Below, one piece after another: positions 39,701 to 54,700 of a stretch of 64,000 bases of DNA (positions are counted from its first letter, which is position 1; every line of letters starts with the position of its first letter). Below the pieces are notes generated by a model. That model was given only the letters and a program-made list of their open reading frames with translations. It did no database searches and was not told the origin of the DNA. This DNA is from Lamellibrachia columna (lineage: Eukaryota; Annelida; Polychaeta; Sabellida; Siboglinidae): assembly GCA_963662155.1 (NCBI GenBank), contig OY759263.1, positions 40,825,584-40,889,583 of the forward strand. The letters are read 5' to 3'. Made by a program: the position numbers and the translations under genes.

Positions 39701-42700
39701 ATATCAAATATACTTATAATTTGACAAAAGTTCAAATGAGGGTTGCCAATTTGTGTAAAAGCTATGCTACAAAATATTAAGATGTAGGCCCCTACTGTAG
39801 CTCACTGGGGCAACTTTGTTTGAAGGCACAGGCCTAGTCTAGACCATAGCGTAGGCGTGGACACATTACCGGCAGTCTTAGTGTCTTTAATGTAGACTGT
39901 GGTTAGTATTAAATAGATGTAGCCATGGTTCACTGTTTTCACCAATGATTTTATTGATTGATGACTGCACTAGTTGATTAAATACTGCCCAAAATAATGT
40001 TAACAAATTTAAAGATTATATGCAAATATTCCAGAAATCGTGATATCATACAAATCTTACAAACAAATCAGCTTGGAATGCATTAACATATAATGTTATT
40101 GGCTACTCTTCAATAAAAGCTAATTATATTAGTGGCAAAAAAGCCCCAAGTGATCGCAAGCCCGAATGTGAAAAGAGGACGGTTGGGCAAAGGGCTAACA
40201 ACACTTTCCAGTAAAAAACAGATTGTTATGAAAATAACAACTAAAGGAACTTGGGAGAAGGAGGGCCTCCCATGGAGAGTATGATGTCATGTAGGGAATA
40301 CTGAAAAGAAGCTACAGTACTCCAGGTCAACTGCAAAAGACCAAGCAAGGCAGAGACCGAAAAAGCCATTCATCACCTGAAGAGAGGGATAGCTTCCAGC
40401 CCAGATGAAATTCCTGCCGAGGCAATCAAGGCAGACATGGAGATCTCCACAGAGATGTTGCATGATATAATTGGGAAAATATGGGACAAAGAAGAAATAC
40501 CGACTGGATGGAAAGAAGGGTACCTTGTAGAAAGGAGATCAGCAGGAATGTAAGAACTACAGAGGGATAATGCTCATGTCAGTGCTCAGAAAGATCCTCA
40601 ACAGAGTCATCTTGGACAGACTGAAAGCAGTCGTGGACGCCAGACTCAGAAACCACCAGGCAGACTTCCGTAAAGACAGATCATGCACCGACTAAATAGC
40701 TATGCTCCGGATCAGTTGAACAATCCATGGAATGGGACTCATCCTTGTACACCAACTTTGTAGACTCTGAGAAGACATTAGATAGCATCGACAGGGAGAC
40801 GCTATAGAAGCTTCTACGACACTATGGGATACCAGAAAAAATGTATTCTTTGATACGAAGTACCTACGAAGGCATGAAATGTAAGGTCATTCATGCAGGA
40901 CAAATGACAGACTCATTTATGGTGAAGACAGGAGTCAGGCAGGGGTGCCTTCTGTCACCATTCCTCTTCCTGCTAGCCCTAGACTGGATAATGACGAGGA
41001 CTACAGAAAACAAAAAAGTGGTATACAGTGGACGCCTTGGAGCCAGTTGGACCTGGATTTTGCAGACGACCTTGCTCTCCTGTCCCACAGTCACCAACAG
41101 ACGACCTTGCTCTCCTGTCCCACAGTCACCAACAGACGACCTCGCTCTCCTGTCCCACAGTCACCAACAGACGACCTCGCTCTCCTGTCCCACAGTCACC
41201 AACAGACGACCTCGCTCTCCTGTCCCACAGTCACCAACAGACGACCTCGCTCTCCTGTCCCACAGTCACCAACAGACGACCTTGCTCTCCTGTCCCACAG
41301 TCACCAACAGACGACCTTGCTCTCCTGTCCCACAGTCACCAACAGACGACCTTGCTCTCCTGTCCCACAGTCACCAACAGACGACCTTGCTCTCCTGTCC
41401 CACAGTCACCAACAGACGACCTTGCTCTCCCGTCCCACAGTCACCAACAGACGACCTTGCTCTCCTGTCCCACAGTCACCAACAGACGACCTCGCTCTCC
41501 CATCCCACAGTCACCAACAGACGACCTTGCTCTCCTGTCCCACAGTCACCAACAGATGACCTCGCTCTCCTGTCCAACAGTCACCAACATACGACCTTGC
41601 TCTCCTGTCCCACAGTCACCAACAGACAACCTTGCTCTCCTGTCCCACAGTCACCAACAGATGACCTTGCTCTCCTGTCCCACAGTCACCAACAGACGAC
41701 CTTGCTCTCCTGTCCCACAGACACCAACAGACGACCTTACTCTCCTGTCCCACAGTCACCAACAGACGACCTTGCTCTCCTGTCCCACAGTCACCAACAG
41801 ATACATGAAAAAACAGACCTTCTAAACACAATGTCAACACAGACAGGACTCAACATCAACATAAGCAAGACAAGGATCATGAAGGCTAACACGAAGAACA
41901 ATAACCCAGTCACACTTGGAGGGAACCACTGGAAGAAACAGACTCCTTCAAGTACCTGGGCAAAATAATCAACAAGAGTGCAGACACGGAAGAAGACTTC
42001 AAAGCACGGATACAAAAAGCTACAGTAGCATTCCTCATATTGAGAAATGAGAAAAAATTTGGCGAAGGCAAAACAAATCAAGCTTAACACCAAACTGAGG
42101 ATATTTAACTCAAATGTCAAGTCAATGTTACTCTATGGCTTGGAGACATGGCAAATTACACAGAAAACACTGAAAAGAATACAGACCTTCATCAACAAAT
42201 GCCTATGCAGAATCTTACACCTAAAATGGTCAGACAAAGTATCCAACAGTACGCTTGGGAAAGGACCAAACAACTGCCAGTAGAAAACAAAATAAAGAAG
42301 AGAAAATGGAGGTGGATAGGACACACACTGAGGAAACCAGGAACAAACATCACAAGACATGCAATCACTTAGATGGAATCCCCAAGGGAAGAGAAAAAGA
42401 GGAAGGCCAAGAAACACCTGGCAGAGAGACACTGACAACGAAAGAAAGAAGATGGGAGACGCCGGGAAAGAAATGGAGAAAAAGGCCACAAATATACAAG
42501 AGTGGAGGACCATGGGAGATGACCTATGACCCCAGTAAGCAAACAGGCCAAAATAAGTAAGTAATGTCCATACGGAGTTGGCATGTGATGGCAGTCTGGC
42601 CAAACGAACACCAACAAACATTGTCATTCCATAGTGCTCAACGCAGAACATCTGCGTACGTTAAAAGCTTATATGTTGCAGTGGAGCAAAAAACAATGAA

Positions 42701-45700
42701 TTTGGGTGTGACATTAGTTTCATTATTTGAAACACTATTAAAACACTGCGACACATATAGATTTCAATAATAGCTAGCGTAGACCAAGAGGCACTTCGTG
42801 CACTGTGTTACAACAAAATTGCAAAGGGCAAGCCAATGCAAAGGCGAGACAGCTCTACTCAAAAGTTAGATTGACACAGTTGTTAAAAATTGCATATATC
42901 AAGATATTTCAGCAGTAAAATCATACAGAGTCCACATATTTCCCCATGTGTTCCAATATTCCTATTCAAACCACAGAGTAACGCAATGACAAAGTAGGCT
43001 GCTGGTCCAATTTCCAATCTAGGGCTACACTAGACTCGACGACTGTGTCTACTAAACTTGTACAAATTAAACATGGAATTTAAAAACTGTTTGATAAATA
43101 AGGTCGCATGGTACTACCAAAACAAGACTATTGTTAATACATTTACATTTATGTTATTTTTGAGGTTTTTGATCCCGGGCATTTGTTTACTGCAGCGTGA
43201 AACTGAAGGCTTCGGCCAATAAATCAGACCTGGTTTGACACAACTCGCTGTCACTACTAACTTCGTTTTTGTGACTGTGACCGCGTGTACAGAATGACTT
43301 GAACCGATAAGTTTCTGTCAGTTGTACTGTCGCTCGACATTTTGCGTGATCTAAATCTTGCTAAAAGTTAAGTGCCTAAGAATAGGCGTAGGCAAAGTTT
43401 GTTTGTTTGGCCAAAATGATGTCACCGGCAAAAATCCACAAACTTATTTTGGAAAGTGCTTTCGGGAATTTAGGTATATCCCCCGTTTTATGAGTAAATT
43501 AATGTAACTTTTTACAGTTTCATGACTGAATATGAATAAGGGGATACATTTATATCCAGAACTAGTGAAAACAAGTAAATGTATCTGACCTTTGCATATG
43601 ATCTTTAATGGAATAATAAAGGTTCCTAGTATCCTACTACTGTATATGAAGATGTAAAAAGATGTTCGCCAGGTCCAGGGTAGCTAGGCTATGACTATGT
43701 ACATACGTTGAGATGGGTCAGTCATGTATCCTTAGCTAGCTGCAGGAGGACAGCCATCCTTATGACTGGTGAAAACACATACAAGGATCCCCTTTGCCTC
43801 ATACAAATAAATTTATAATAAAAACCATGACGCACCCTTATGAAAGTTCTGGCCATTTTCATGGATCTTCTGTTATATGTCTATATATAATATGACTGGT
43901 TGTTGCCTCATTGATAAGTATAGGACATGTAGCCCCCCCCACTAGGCAGCCTATGCATATAGCACATGTAGCCCCCCCCCACTAGGCAGCCTATGCATAT
44001 AGCACATGTAGCTCCCCCCCACCACTAGGCAGCCTATGCATATAGCAAATTTTGCCTCAACCTGTGTACATAATAATTATAAAGTTGCATGTGTGTCATT
44101 ACAGTTTATTCAGTAAGTTGTCGAACATAAATATCTGTCATTCTGCATAAATTGTATTATTTAGACTTCATAGCCAGTTTTCGACCATCTGTTCAATGGC
44201 ACACGTTTTTGGGGCCTTTATCAGTGACAGAGACGGGCAGCGCTTTCTCGTCAAAAGCTAGGCGTATTTTTATTGGTGGCATAAAAAGATATGTTCAAAG
44301 ATCGAACGGATGCTGCTGTTAATTTCTGCAAGTATCCAACACGAATTACAGGATCTAGGTGTGAAACAGTCCTTGATAGAATATCCGTATCTGCCATGTT
44401 AGATGCAAGTTTGTTTACACAATTTGACCACCAAATGGAGTCACTTTCTGCAGTCACGTGTTATTGGTCACGTGTAAAAAACTCTGTTGTACAGTTCTGG
44501 CGAAACTTGCCAATGTCTATGTAATAGTGTCTTGTATAAACATAGACAGAGGTCTATCTTATGCTTGTCTTGATTAGTTTTCTATGTCTCCAAAACAATA
44601 ACATGTCAACTTGCTACTGAAATTGCAACATCTCATGCAATGCTGCTTTTTACATACACGTGAATTTATATGTTTATTTTACAAAGACAGAACAATGCAT
44701 TTAATAATGAACAACTATTTAATGTACATACTCGATAAGTAGCATTGACGGGTCCCCTGTGACGACTTCCAAGATTTGGGAGGTGGTGCTGGTGCGGACG
44801 TCTTTCTTCACAATGACCGTCATGACATACTTGGTGTTTGGCTGCATGTGCCGGGCATCAAAGAAGAACTTTCCCTGAGTACCCTCGCCCAGGTCAAGCC
44901 GTCCGGGACCATCTCCAAAGCATCCACCAAGCATGTTCCACTTGAATACATGCAGATCTGTCAACAACCACAGGTTACTTGGCATCATCACCAACGTCAT
45001 CATCAGTCAACATTATCATCATAGTCAACATATCTCTTAATTCATCATCACCGACATCTTTTTAGTGAACGTCTCTTCCTAATTATCTTTGTAATTTTTC
45101 TTGGTGCATTTTAGTTTTATTTCAGTTTTTAGCCATCTTAATTAGCAACTTTTAATCTTTTTATTAGTCACAGTATTCAGTATTAAATTGTTATTCTTAG
45201 TAGCTCTATTATTGGGTATATACAGTATTCACTGATACCACTGTAGTTTAATGTAAACACTCCTAAACAGTCTTACTCTGGATATGAGTGTCAAAAATAA
45301 AGTTCATTAGTAATATTTTAAGATATCAGGCCAAGAAAAAAATTTAAACTATGTCTTGTTCAATTATGTCTAAATCTACTTTAAATGTGCACGTTTGTAT
45401 AAATGGGTCCTTTTGTCGACAGGCAGGTGGGGCTTGTTGGAGGAGTTTGTTCTGCAGATGTTTGTACAATGAAACCAGCTTACAAAGCAGAACAACCAAG
45501 TAACGTGGCACCTCATGACAGACATGATACTACTCTGACATCCAAACATGAAACTTTGAATGACATCGACCCATGTACAACTTCGTATTCACCAGGTGGC
45601 ACTTCAGCCATCATAATTAATGGATAACTGCACATATGCGATTAAAGTCATCACCCTTATGAACGATCGAAAAATAAACTACTGTATTCAACCTAATAAG

Positions 45701-48700
45701 TCTACAGTATGCTTGAAAAAAAATTGGACCATTGAACAATTTTCAAGGAATTTGTTCTTATAAGTGTACACCAACACATTTTCTCTGGACAATTAGGTCA
45801 CTATTTAATACTAGTGGTGTCATTTGGTGACTACCCATAGTATAGAACAACTGAAAAATGTTGCCAACTGTTTAGCACCAGATGGTGACACTTTTCAGTT
45901 GTTCCACAATAGTCAAATTACAATGATTATGGATCCAGTGATTAAAAAACCGGGTGTACACTAATTAGGTTGAATACAGTACATTAAAAAAAATACAATA
46001 ATGCTAAAGGAAACAGCTGCTCACCAATGAAACAGCTGCTCCGTAATAAAACAGCTGCTACCTAATGAAACAGCTGCTCCCTAATGAAATAGCTGTTCCC
46101 TAACGAAGACATTTTCATTTAGCATTAAAACAATGATGTTTTGAGAAGACCCCAAGTGATGAAGTAAGACTCACCAGCAGTCGGTAGAGGGACTGTTGTG
46201 TAGTTGCCTAGCTGGTCAACGGGTGACTCGTCAATGTTCCGACAGAACCACGTGAACGTCATCCCCGTCTTGTCTTGAGGTTCGTCAGGGTCGACTGACA
46301 CGTCAATAGCATTCATGTCAATCATCTGATTCTCCCCCACAACTCGGTGTGAGTTGTATCGGATGCTCACCTTGAGTGGACCGTTGACGATCTTCATAAA
46401 TAAGCTGCCATGGCCACACTTCTCTTTAACTGCCGTCATCGCGACATTTATTTGGTACATGTACATGCCGCATGAAAGCACACCTGGTGGAACGATGAAT
46501 TCGCCAGCGATGACTTCAGCCCTGATACTGTCAAGTGTAAGCTTTTTGGTTGTCACGGTATCATTGACAACGTCGTATGAGAATATGTCCCACATGCTCT
46601 CAACCTTCTTGTGAATTGAACAGTTGATCTTAATGGCAAAGAGCGATGGAGACAGATTCTGCCCTGACCCTTTCTCAATGACATATGGCATGTCTCGTGT
46701 ACTGCCCAAAAGTTCCTTCAGTTTAACCACCGGCTTCTTGCAGATCATCGGGTCAACACTGAAGTCATTCGTCTCCTTGAGAGCAACACCATCCGAATAC
46801 AGCTCAACTGTGAGTTTGTACTTACCAAGTTTATTCATCACCTGGGTCACCGGCAGATGGACATCACCTATGTGCATTTTTTTGAAATTCACCGCAGTCG
46901 GGTCGAAACTGACACCAGGTGGCAGCACCTCCTTGCAGATGTCTGTCGACGTGCCTCGCCAGAAAAGGATGTCTTGTTCACCACCATAAAGGCTGAAACA
47001 GACGCAGAGTCTCTCGACAGGCCCCACCAGAGTGAGGTTGTACAGGAGCTCAGTGGTGATGACCACAGAGTCTGGACAGATGACATCCTTCACTTCTAGT
47101 GTAGGCTTCACAAATAATTGCATTGAAACTGTGACATCTTCATCCACTTCGTTTGATGCAGCCAAGATGAGGAAGGAGTCACCGCCCCTGGGAAACTTAT
47201 GCGTAACTTTCTCTTCCGAGGTCTCTATGGCGGGGGCATTTCCAAATGTCCATTTATATGTAACATTTGTGCCTGTGTCACAGCTTGACATGAAGACAAT
47301 TACCTCATTCTGCTTCACGGTCAGAATTCCACTTTCAAATGCCGGCATCAGTTCTTCGCCTTCGAAGTACGTGGAGAATGCGACGCCAGTGATTTGTTCG
47401 AGGACTTCAAGCCGATGTTGTAGTATCTGTGAACTGATGTGATTGCTGATGTTGACTTCAAGAGTGTAAACGCCAACATCCGAGTATGAGCATGCAAAGT
47501 CCGAATTATTCACTATGTCTCTTGTGTGCACAGAGCTGTGACCATTCCCAAACATTATGTTGACCTTCAGTGACCCGACTGGCTCCAGGAGGGTCGTATC
47601 TGGCTTAAGACTAAACACCAGTTCACCAGGTGGCAGTGGAACATATTCGGCGGCAACCAACGTCAGGCCCTCTACTGGATTCTGCACCTCTATGACATTT
47701 GAGTATTCCGTGGGTGGTCCTCCAAGCTCGTTCTTCACTGCAGAAAATGGCAAATCAATATTTATGAGGAAACCCTTGTTTATAATTATTCAGTCAATTA
47801 ACTGCAAATTGCATCAATTTACACTGTGGAATTTTGGTAGAGGAAAAACCTTTCCCACATGATGTTATATATAATAAAATAATGTGTGGCTACATAGCAC
47901 CAGTATCCAACTAGACAAGGCACTTATGTAATATATAATAAAATAATGTGTGGCTACATAGCACCAGTATCCACCTAGACAAGGCACTTATGTTATATAT
48001 ATATATAATATAATAGTGTGTGGCCACATAGCACTAGTATCCAACTAGACAAGGCACTTATGTTATATATAATAAAATAATGTGTGGCTACATAGCACCA
48101 GTATCCACCTAGACAAGGCACTTATGTTTTATATATAATGTAATAATTTGTGGCCACATAGCACCAGTTTCCGCCTAGACAAGGCATTTATGTTATATAT
48201 ATATATAATATAATAGTGTGTGGCCACATAGCACCAGTATCTGCCTAGACAAGGCATTTATGTTATATATATAATATAATAATGTGTGGCCACATAGCAC
48301 CAGTATCCGACTAGACAAGGCACTTATGTTATATATAATATAATAATGTGTGGCCACATAGCACCAGTATCAGATTAGACAAGGGACTTGTGTTATATAT
48401 GATATAATGTGTGGCTACATAGCACCAGTATCAGATTAGACAAGGCACTTATGTTATATATAATATAATAATGTGTGGCCACATAGCACCAGTATCAGAT
48501 TAGACAAGGCACTTGTGTTATATATAATATAATAATGTGTGGCCACATAGCACTAGTATCTGCCTAGACAAGGCACTTATGGTGCTTACTCCATCATCAG
48601 AGCAACTGTTGTGGCAGATCAAGGCCACTGGATCTGTGAGTCCACGACATTTTCATGTGTGGGATTTTTATTACTTCCCTGGCCTAGACACCAGGTAGAA

Positions 48701-51700
48701 GGGACCAACGGCTGTTAGTGTCTTGTCCGAAAGACCAAGGTAAAGTGGGCGAATAAAGTGGCATAAGTTTTGAAATTACCATAGATAGACTCAAACTCCA
48801 GTCCTCTCAATTGATAGTCTGATGTTCTAACCGCCAAGGTATCGAGCCAAATAATAACTATATATACACATATAATATATATTATATACACGTATATAAT
48901 ATATATCGTGAATATATATATATTACCACTCAAGGAGAAATGCTCAACAACTTTTTTAATGAGTAATAATTTTTTTGCGAAAGACCTAACAATGAATTAG
49001 CCTTACCTGTGACAGCCACCTGGTATGCCCCAGCCAAGGTGTAGTTGTGGGTGATGTTGTACAGATGCAGTGTACCCATCCATGTCACCTCCTCAGAGAC
49101 TCCGTCACCAAATGCTACTGTGCCATTCAGGTCAGACCCTGTGTCCATTTTCACAATGATGGTGACTGGGTGTCCAGTCTTCACGGCTCCAGGCACAACG
49201 ACATCGAGTTCAGTGATTGGTTCCATGATGAACACAACTGCATCCAAGTGAAGGGAACTCACTAGATTGGACAGTGTAATGTTCTCTACAACTTTCCCCA
49301 GGTCAACACCATCAAATCTCTGTGACCACTTGAACGGCCACTGACCAACAAACTTCCACCAGGAGAAACCATAGCTGGTGTTGATGGCTGCAATGACGTT
49401 GGTTGGCTCATGTGTTCCGACAACCAATGCAATAGAGAATGCAGTAGACGGCGCTTTTGTGGACACGATATTGTCATAGGTCAATATGATGTGACTTTCT
49501 TCCAAAGGATATTGCACAACTACTTGGCTACTCAAATATGTCTCTCGTTTGATCACCTTATTCGTGGCTGTTAACAGAACCGTATAATTACCTGGCAAAG
49601 AATACTTGTGGAGAAATTCTACATCAGTGTTGGCAGCATACTCCTTCTTCTCGTCGACTGGAGTGTTATCCCCATAGTTCAAGGCATAGGTCATGTTACT
49701 GCCCTGTCTTGCACTCACAGTGAAGTTGACAACCTGCCCAGGGATAGCGACACTCTCAGACACATTCACGGATATCTCTTCAATGACAGCTTCGACAATG
49801 ACACTCGTCTCGATGATGATGTAACTGATCAAGTTGCTGCAGTTGACAAATGTCGTGAACTCACTAAAGTCTCGTCCTCTATAGGTGTGTATCTGTGTGT
49901 GTGGGGCGTCTGCTGTCACACTGTCGGCATACTGCCACTTGGAGGTGCCACCATCACCAAATATCCACCAAAAAAATATATTCCCAGCGTGTACACCCTC
50001 CTCGGCTGATACAGTGTAAGTAATGAGACCAGGGGGTGTCCCGACTGGACTGTTACTGGTAACCTCTAAACCATATAGTGGAGCTTGCACAACAACTGGT
50101 TGCGGAGCAGCAACGATGATGAAACTTACATCATTCGATACATTTACAAGGAGCGTGTAATTACCCACTGTCGTATACTCATGTTCAATATCAAGCGACG
50201 AGGTGGAGTTGAGAGCATTCAGATGAGAATAGTTTCCTTCGCTGCTGTCAGCAAAATGGACTTCATACTTCAGATGTGATCCCTTTTTAACTGTGATGTC
50301 AAACTTGGCCGTCTCCCCCACAGCGATCTCTGGGGTCAGAACTCTGATGCTGACATCCTCCACCTTCCTCTGCACCACCACAGTTGTCGACGCCATGTGC
50401 CATGACACCAGATTGGAACAGTTCACCGCAACAATCTGATAGCCTGTGTGTTCCTCGCCATACGTGAATGACTCTCTGTACTTCAGTCCTTGGCCCAACT
50501 TCTCGGCAAACACTATCTTCGTTGTTCCATCTGCAAATGTCCAATTGCAAAATGGGTTGCTAGGGAATGGTTCAGGACTGGTCAACTCAACAGAATACAT
50601 GCCTATCCCTGTTGGTATGACAACAGGTGATTCGCCACTCAATGTAATACCAATGATTGGATGCTGAACGATGATTTCTTCTGGCCATGTGTAACTGTTT
50701 ATGCTCAGTGTATTGTTGACGAGAAACTTTGGTGTGAAGTTGCCAGGTTGCTCGTACATGTAGCTTATCTCCACTGGACGCATTGCAGACTGCCGGCGGA
50801 AATACTCAATGATTGTCGGTCGGCCATCCCCTAGGTCAGCGTAGCAAACTGCACTGGTGCCCGTACGCAGGTTGACAGTGAAAGTGAGCAACTCTTCAAC
50901 TCTGATGTGTATTTTCTGCATCTCTACAGACAATCCTGTTACCAGCTCATGGACGTCAATGTAGATTGTTTTATACTGAGAGCCAAACAAGTTTGATGCT
51001 CTGACATGGATTGAATAAGCACCGACTGGATCAGATGCGTTGAACACATGTGACATGTTGATATTGTCAATACGCACTGCATCTGGAGGTGTGGCAAATG
51101 TCTGTGAATCAGAACTGTCATCGCCGTAGTTGATCGTATAAGTGACAGGGTTTCCTTGAGACACCTGCAACTGGAGGGTGACTACTGCATCAACTGCCAC
51201 CGGCACACGAGGGTAGTCAATCTGGAGCTCCTCTATGGGACTCTGCACAACAACTTTCTGGGCAGCAACGACTATGAAACTCACATCATTAGACACATTT
51301 ACAAGGAGCGTGTAATTACCCACTGTCGTATACTCATGTTCAATATCAAGCGAGGAGGTGGAGTTGAGAGCATTCGGATGAGTATAATTTCCTTTGCTGC
51401 TGTCAGCAAAATGGATTTCATACTTCAGATGTGATCCCTTTTTCACCGTGATGTCAAACTTGGCCGTCTCCCCCACAGTGATCTCTGGGGTCAGAACTGT
51501 GATGCTGACATCCTCCACCTTCCTCTGTACCATCACAGTTGTCGACGCCGTGTGCCATGACACCAGATTGGAACAGTTCACTGCAACAATCTGATAGCCT
51601 GTGTGTTCCTCGCCATACGTGAATGACTCTATGTACTTCAGTCCTTGGCCCAACTTCTCGGCAAACACTATCTTCGTTGTTCCATCTGCAAATGTCCAAT

Positions 51701-54700
51701 TGCAAAATGGGTTGCTAGGGAATGGTTCAGGACTGGTCAACTCAACAGAATACATGCCTATCCCTATCGGTATGACAATGGGTGATTTGCCACTTAATGT
51801 AATACCAATGATTGGATGCTGAACGATGATTTCTTCTGGCCATGTGTAGCTGTCCATGTTCAGTGTGTTGTTGACGAGAAACTTTGGTGTGAAGTTGCCA
51901 GGTTGCTCGTACATGTAGCTTATCTCCACTGGCCGCATTGCAGACTGCCGGCGGAAATACTCAATGATTGTTGGTCGGCCATCCCCCAGGTCAGCGTAGC
52001 AAACTGCACTGGTGCCCGTACGTAGGTTGACAGTGAAAGTGAGCAACTCTTCAACTCTGACGTGTACTTTCCGCATCTCTACAGACAATCCTGTTACCAG
52101 CTCATGGACATCAATGTAGATTGTTTTATACTGAGAGCCAAACAAGTTTGATGCACTGACATGGATTGAATAAGCACCGACTGGATCAGATGCGTTGAAC
52201 ACATGTGACATGTTGACATTGTCAATGTGCAATGCATCTGGAGGTGTGGCAAATGTCTGTGAATCAAAGCTGTCATTACCATAGTTGATCGTATAAGTGA
52301 CAGGGTTTCCTTGAGACACCTGCAACTGGAGGGTGACTACTGCATCAACTGCCACCGGCACACGAGGGTAGTCAATCTGGAGCTCCTCTATGGGACTCTG
52401 CACAACAACTTTCTGGGCAGCAACGACTGTGAAACTCACATCATTAGACACATTTACAAGGAGCGTGTAATTACCCACTGTCGTATACTCATGTTCAATA
52501 TCAAGCGAGGAGGTGGAGTTGAGAGCATTCGGATGAGTATAGTTTGCTTCGCTGCTGTCAGCAAAACAGATTTCATACTTCAGATGTGATCCCTTTTTCA
52601 CCGTGATGTCAAACTTGGCCGTCTCCCCCACAGCGATCTCTGGGGTCAGAACTCTGATGCTGACATCTTCCACCTTCCTCTGCACCATCACAGTTGTCGA
52701 CGCCATGTGCCATGACACCAGATTGGAACAGTTCACTGCAACAATCTGATAGCCTGTGTGTTCCTCGCCATACGTGAATGACTCTCTGTACTTCAGTCCT
52801 TGGCCCAACTTCTCGGCAAACACTATCTTCGTTGTTCCATCTGCGAATGTCCAATTGCAAAATGGGTTGCTAGGGAATGGTTCAAGACTGGTCAACTCGA
52901 CAGAATACATGCCTATCCCTGTTGGTATGACAATGGGTGATTTGCCACTCAATGTAATACCAATGATTGGATGCTGAACGATGATTTCGTCTGGCCAAGT
53001 GTAACTGTTTATGCTCAGTGTGTTGTTGACGAGAAACTTTGGTGTGAAGTTGCCTGGTTGCTCGTACATGTAGCTTATCTCCACTGGACGCATTGCAGAC
53101 TGCCGGCGGAAATACTCAATGATTGTCGGTCGGCCATTCCCCAGGTCAGCGTAGCAAACTGCACTGGTGCCCGTACGCAGGTTGACATTGAAAATGAGTG
53201 ACTCTTCAACTCTGACGTGTACTTTCCGCATCTCTACAGACAATCCTGTTACCAGCTCATGGACATCAATGTAGATTGTTTTATACTGAGAGCCGAACAA
53301 GTTTGATGCTCTGACATGGACTGGATAAGCACCGACTGGATCAGAAGCGTTGAACACATGTGACATGTTGGCATTGTCAATACGCACTGCATCTGGAGGT
53401 GTGGCAAATGTCTGTGAATCAGAGCTGTCATTACCATAGTTGATCGTATAAGTGACAGGGTTTCCTTGAGACACCTGCAACTGGAGGGTGACTACTGCAT
53501 CAACTGCCACCGGCACACGAGGGTAGTCAATCTGGAGCTCCTCTATGGGACTCTGCACAACAACTTTCTGGGCAGCAACGACTGTGAAACTCACATCATT
53601 AGACACATTTACAAGGAGCGTGTAATTACCCACTGTCGTATACTCATGTTCAATATCAAGCGAGGAGGTGGAGTTGAGAGCATTCGGGTGAGTATAATTT
53701 TCTTTGATACTGTCAGCAAAATGGACTTCATACTTCAGATGTGATCCCTTTTTCGCTGTGACGCCAAACTTAGCAGTCTCCCCCGCAGCAATCGCTGGGG
53801 TCAGGACTGTGATATTGACATCCTCCACCTTCCTCTGCACCATCACAGTTGTCGACGCCATGTGCCATGACACCAGATTGGAACAGTTCACTGCAACAAT
53901 CTGATGGCCTGTGTGTTCCTCGCCATACGTGAATGACTCTCTGTACTTCAGTCCTTGGCCCAACTTCTCAGCAAACACTATCTTCGTTGTTCCATCTGCA
54001 AATGTCCAATTGCAAAATGGGTTGGTAGGCAATGTTTCAGGACTGGTCAATTCAACAGAATACATGCCTACTCCCATTGGTATGGCAACAGGTGATTCGC
54101 CACTCAATGTAATACCAATGATTGGATGCTGAACTATGATTTCTTCTGGCCATGTGTAGCTGTCCATGCTCAGTGTGTTGTTGATGAGAAACTTTGGTGT
54201 GAAGTTGCCAGGTTGCTCGTACATGTAGCCGATCTCCACTGGCCACATCGCAGACTGCCGGCGGAAATACTCAATGATTGTCGTTCGGCCATCCCCCAGG
54301 TCAGCATAGCAAACTGCACTGGTGCCCGTACATAGGTTGACAGTGAATGTGAGCAACTCTTCAACTCTGACGTGTACTTTCCGCATCTCTACAGACAATC
54401 CTGTTACCAGCTCATGGACGTCAATGTAGATTGTTTTATACTGAGAGCCGAACAAGTTTGATGCACTGACATGGATTGAATAAGCACCGACTGGATCAGA
54501 TGCGTTGAACACATGTGACATGTTGACATTGTCAATGTGCAATGCATCTGGAGGTGTGGCAAATGTCTGTGAATCAGAGCTGTCATTACCATAGTTGATC
54601 GTATAAGTGACAGGGTTTCCTTGAGACACCTGCAACTGGAGGGTGACTACTGCATCAACTGCCACCGGCACACGAGGGTAGTCAATCTGGAGCTCCTCTA

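Noticed and set aside
40841..41968. 375-codon frame starting in RT sequence
   Set aside because: It shifts out of the RT frame before the catalytic motif and is carried through by the 35-bp array. The LINE is dead.
43080..44530. Possible unannotated exon or promoter in intron 3
   Set aside because: Several short open frames and a CACGTG-like motif were seen near 44455-44475, but no splice-compatible or homologous coding sequence.
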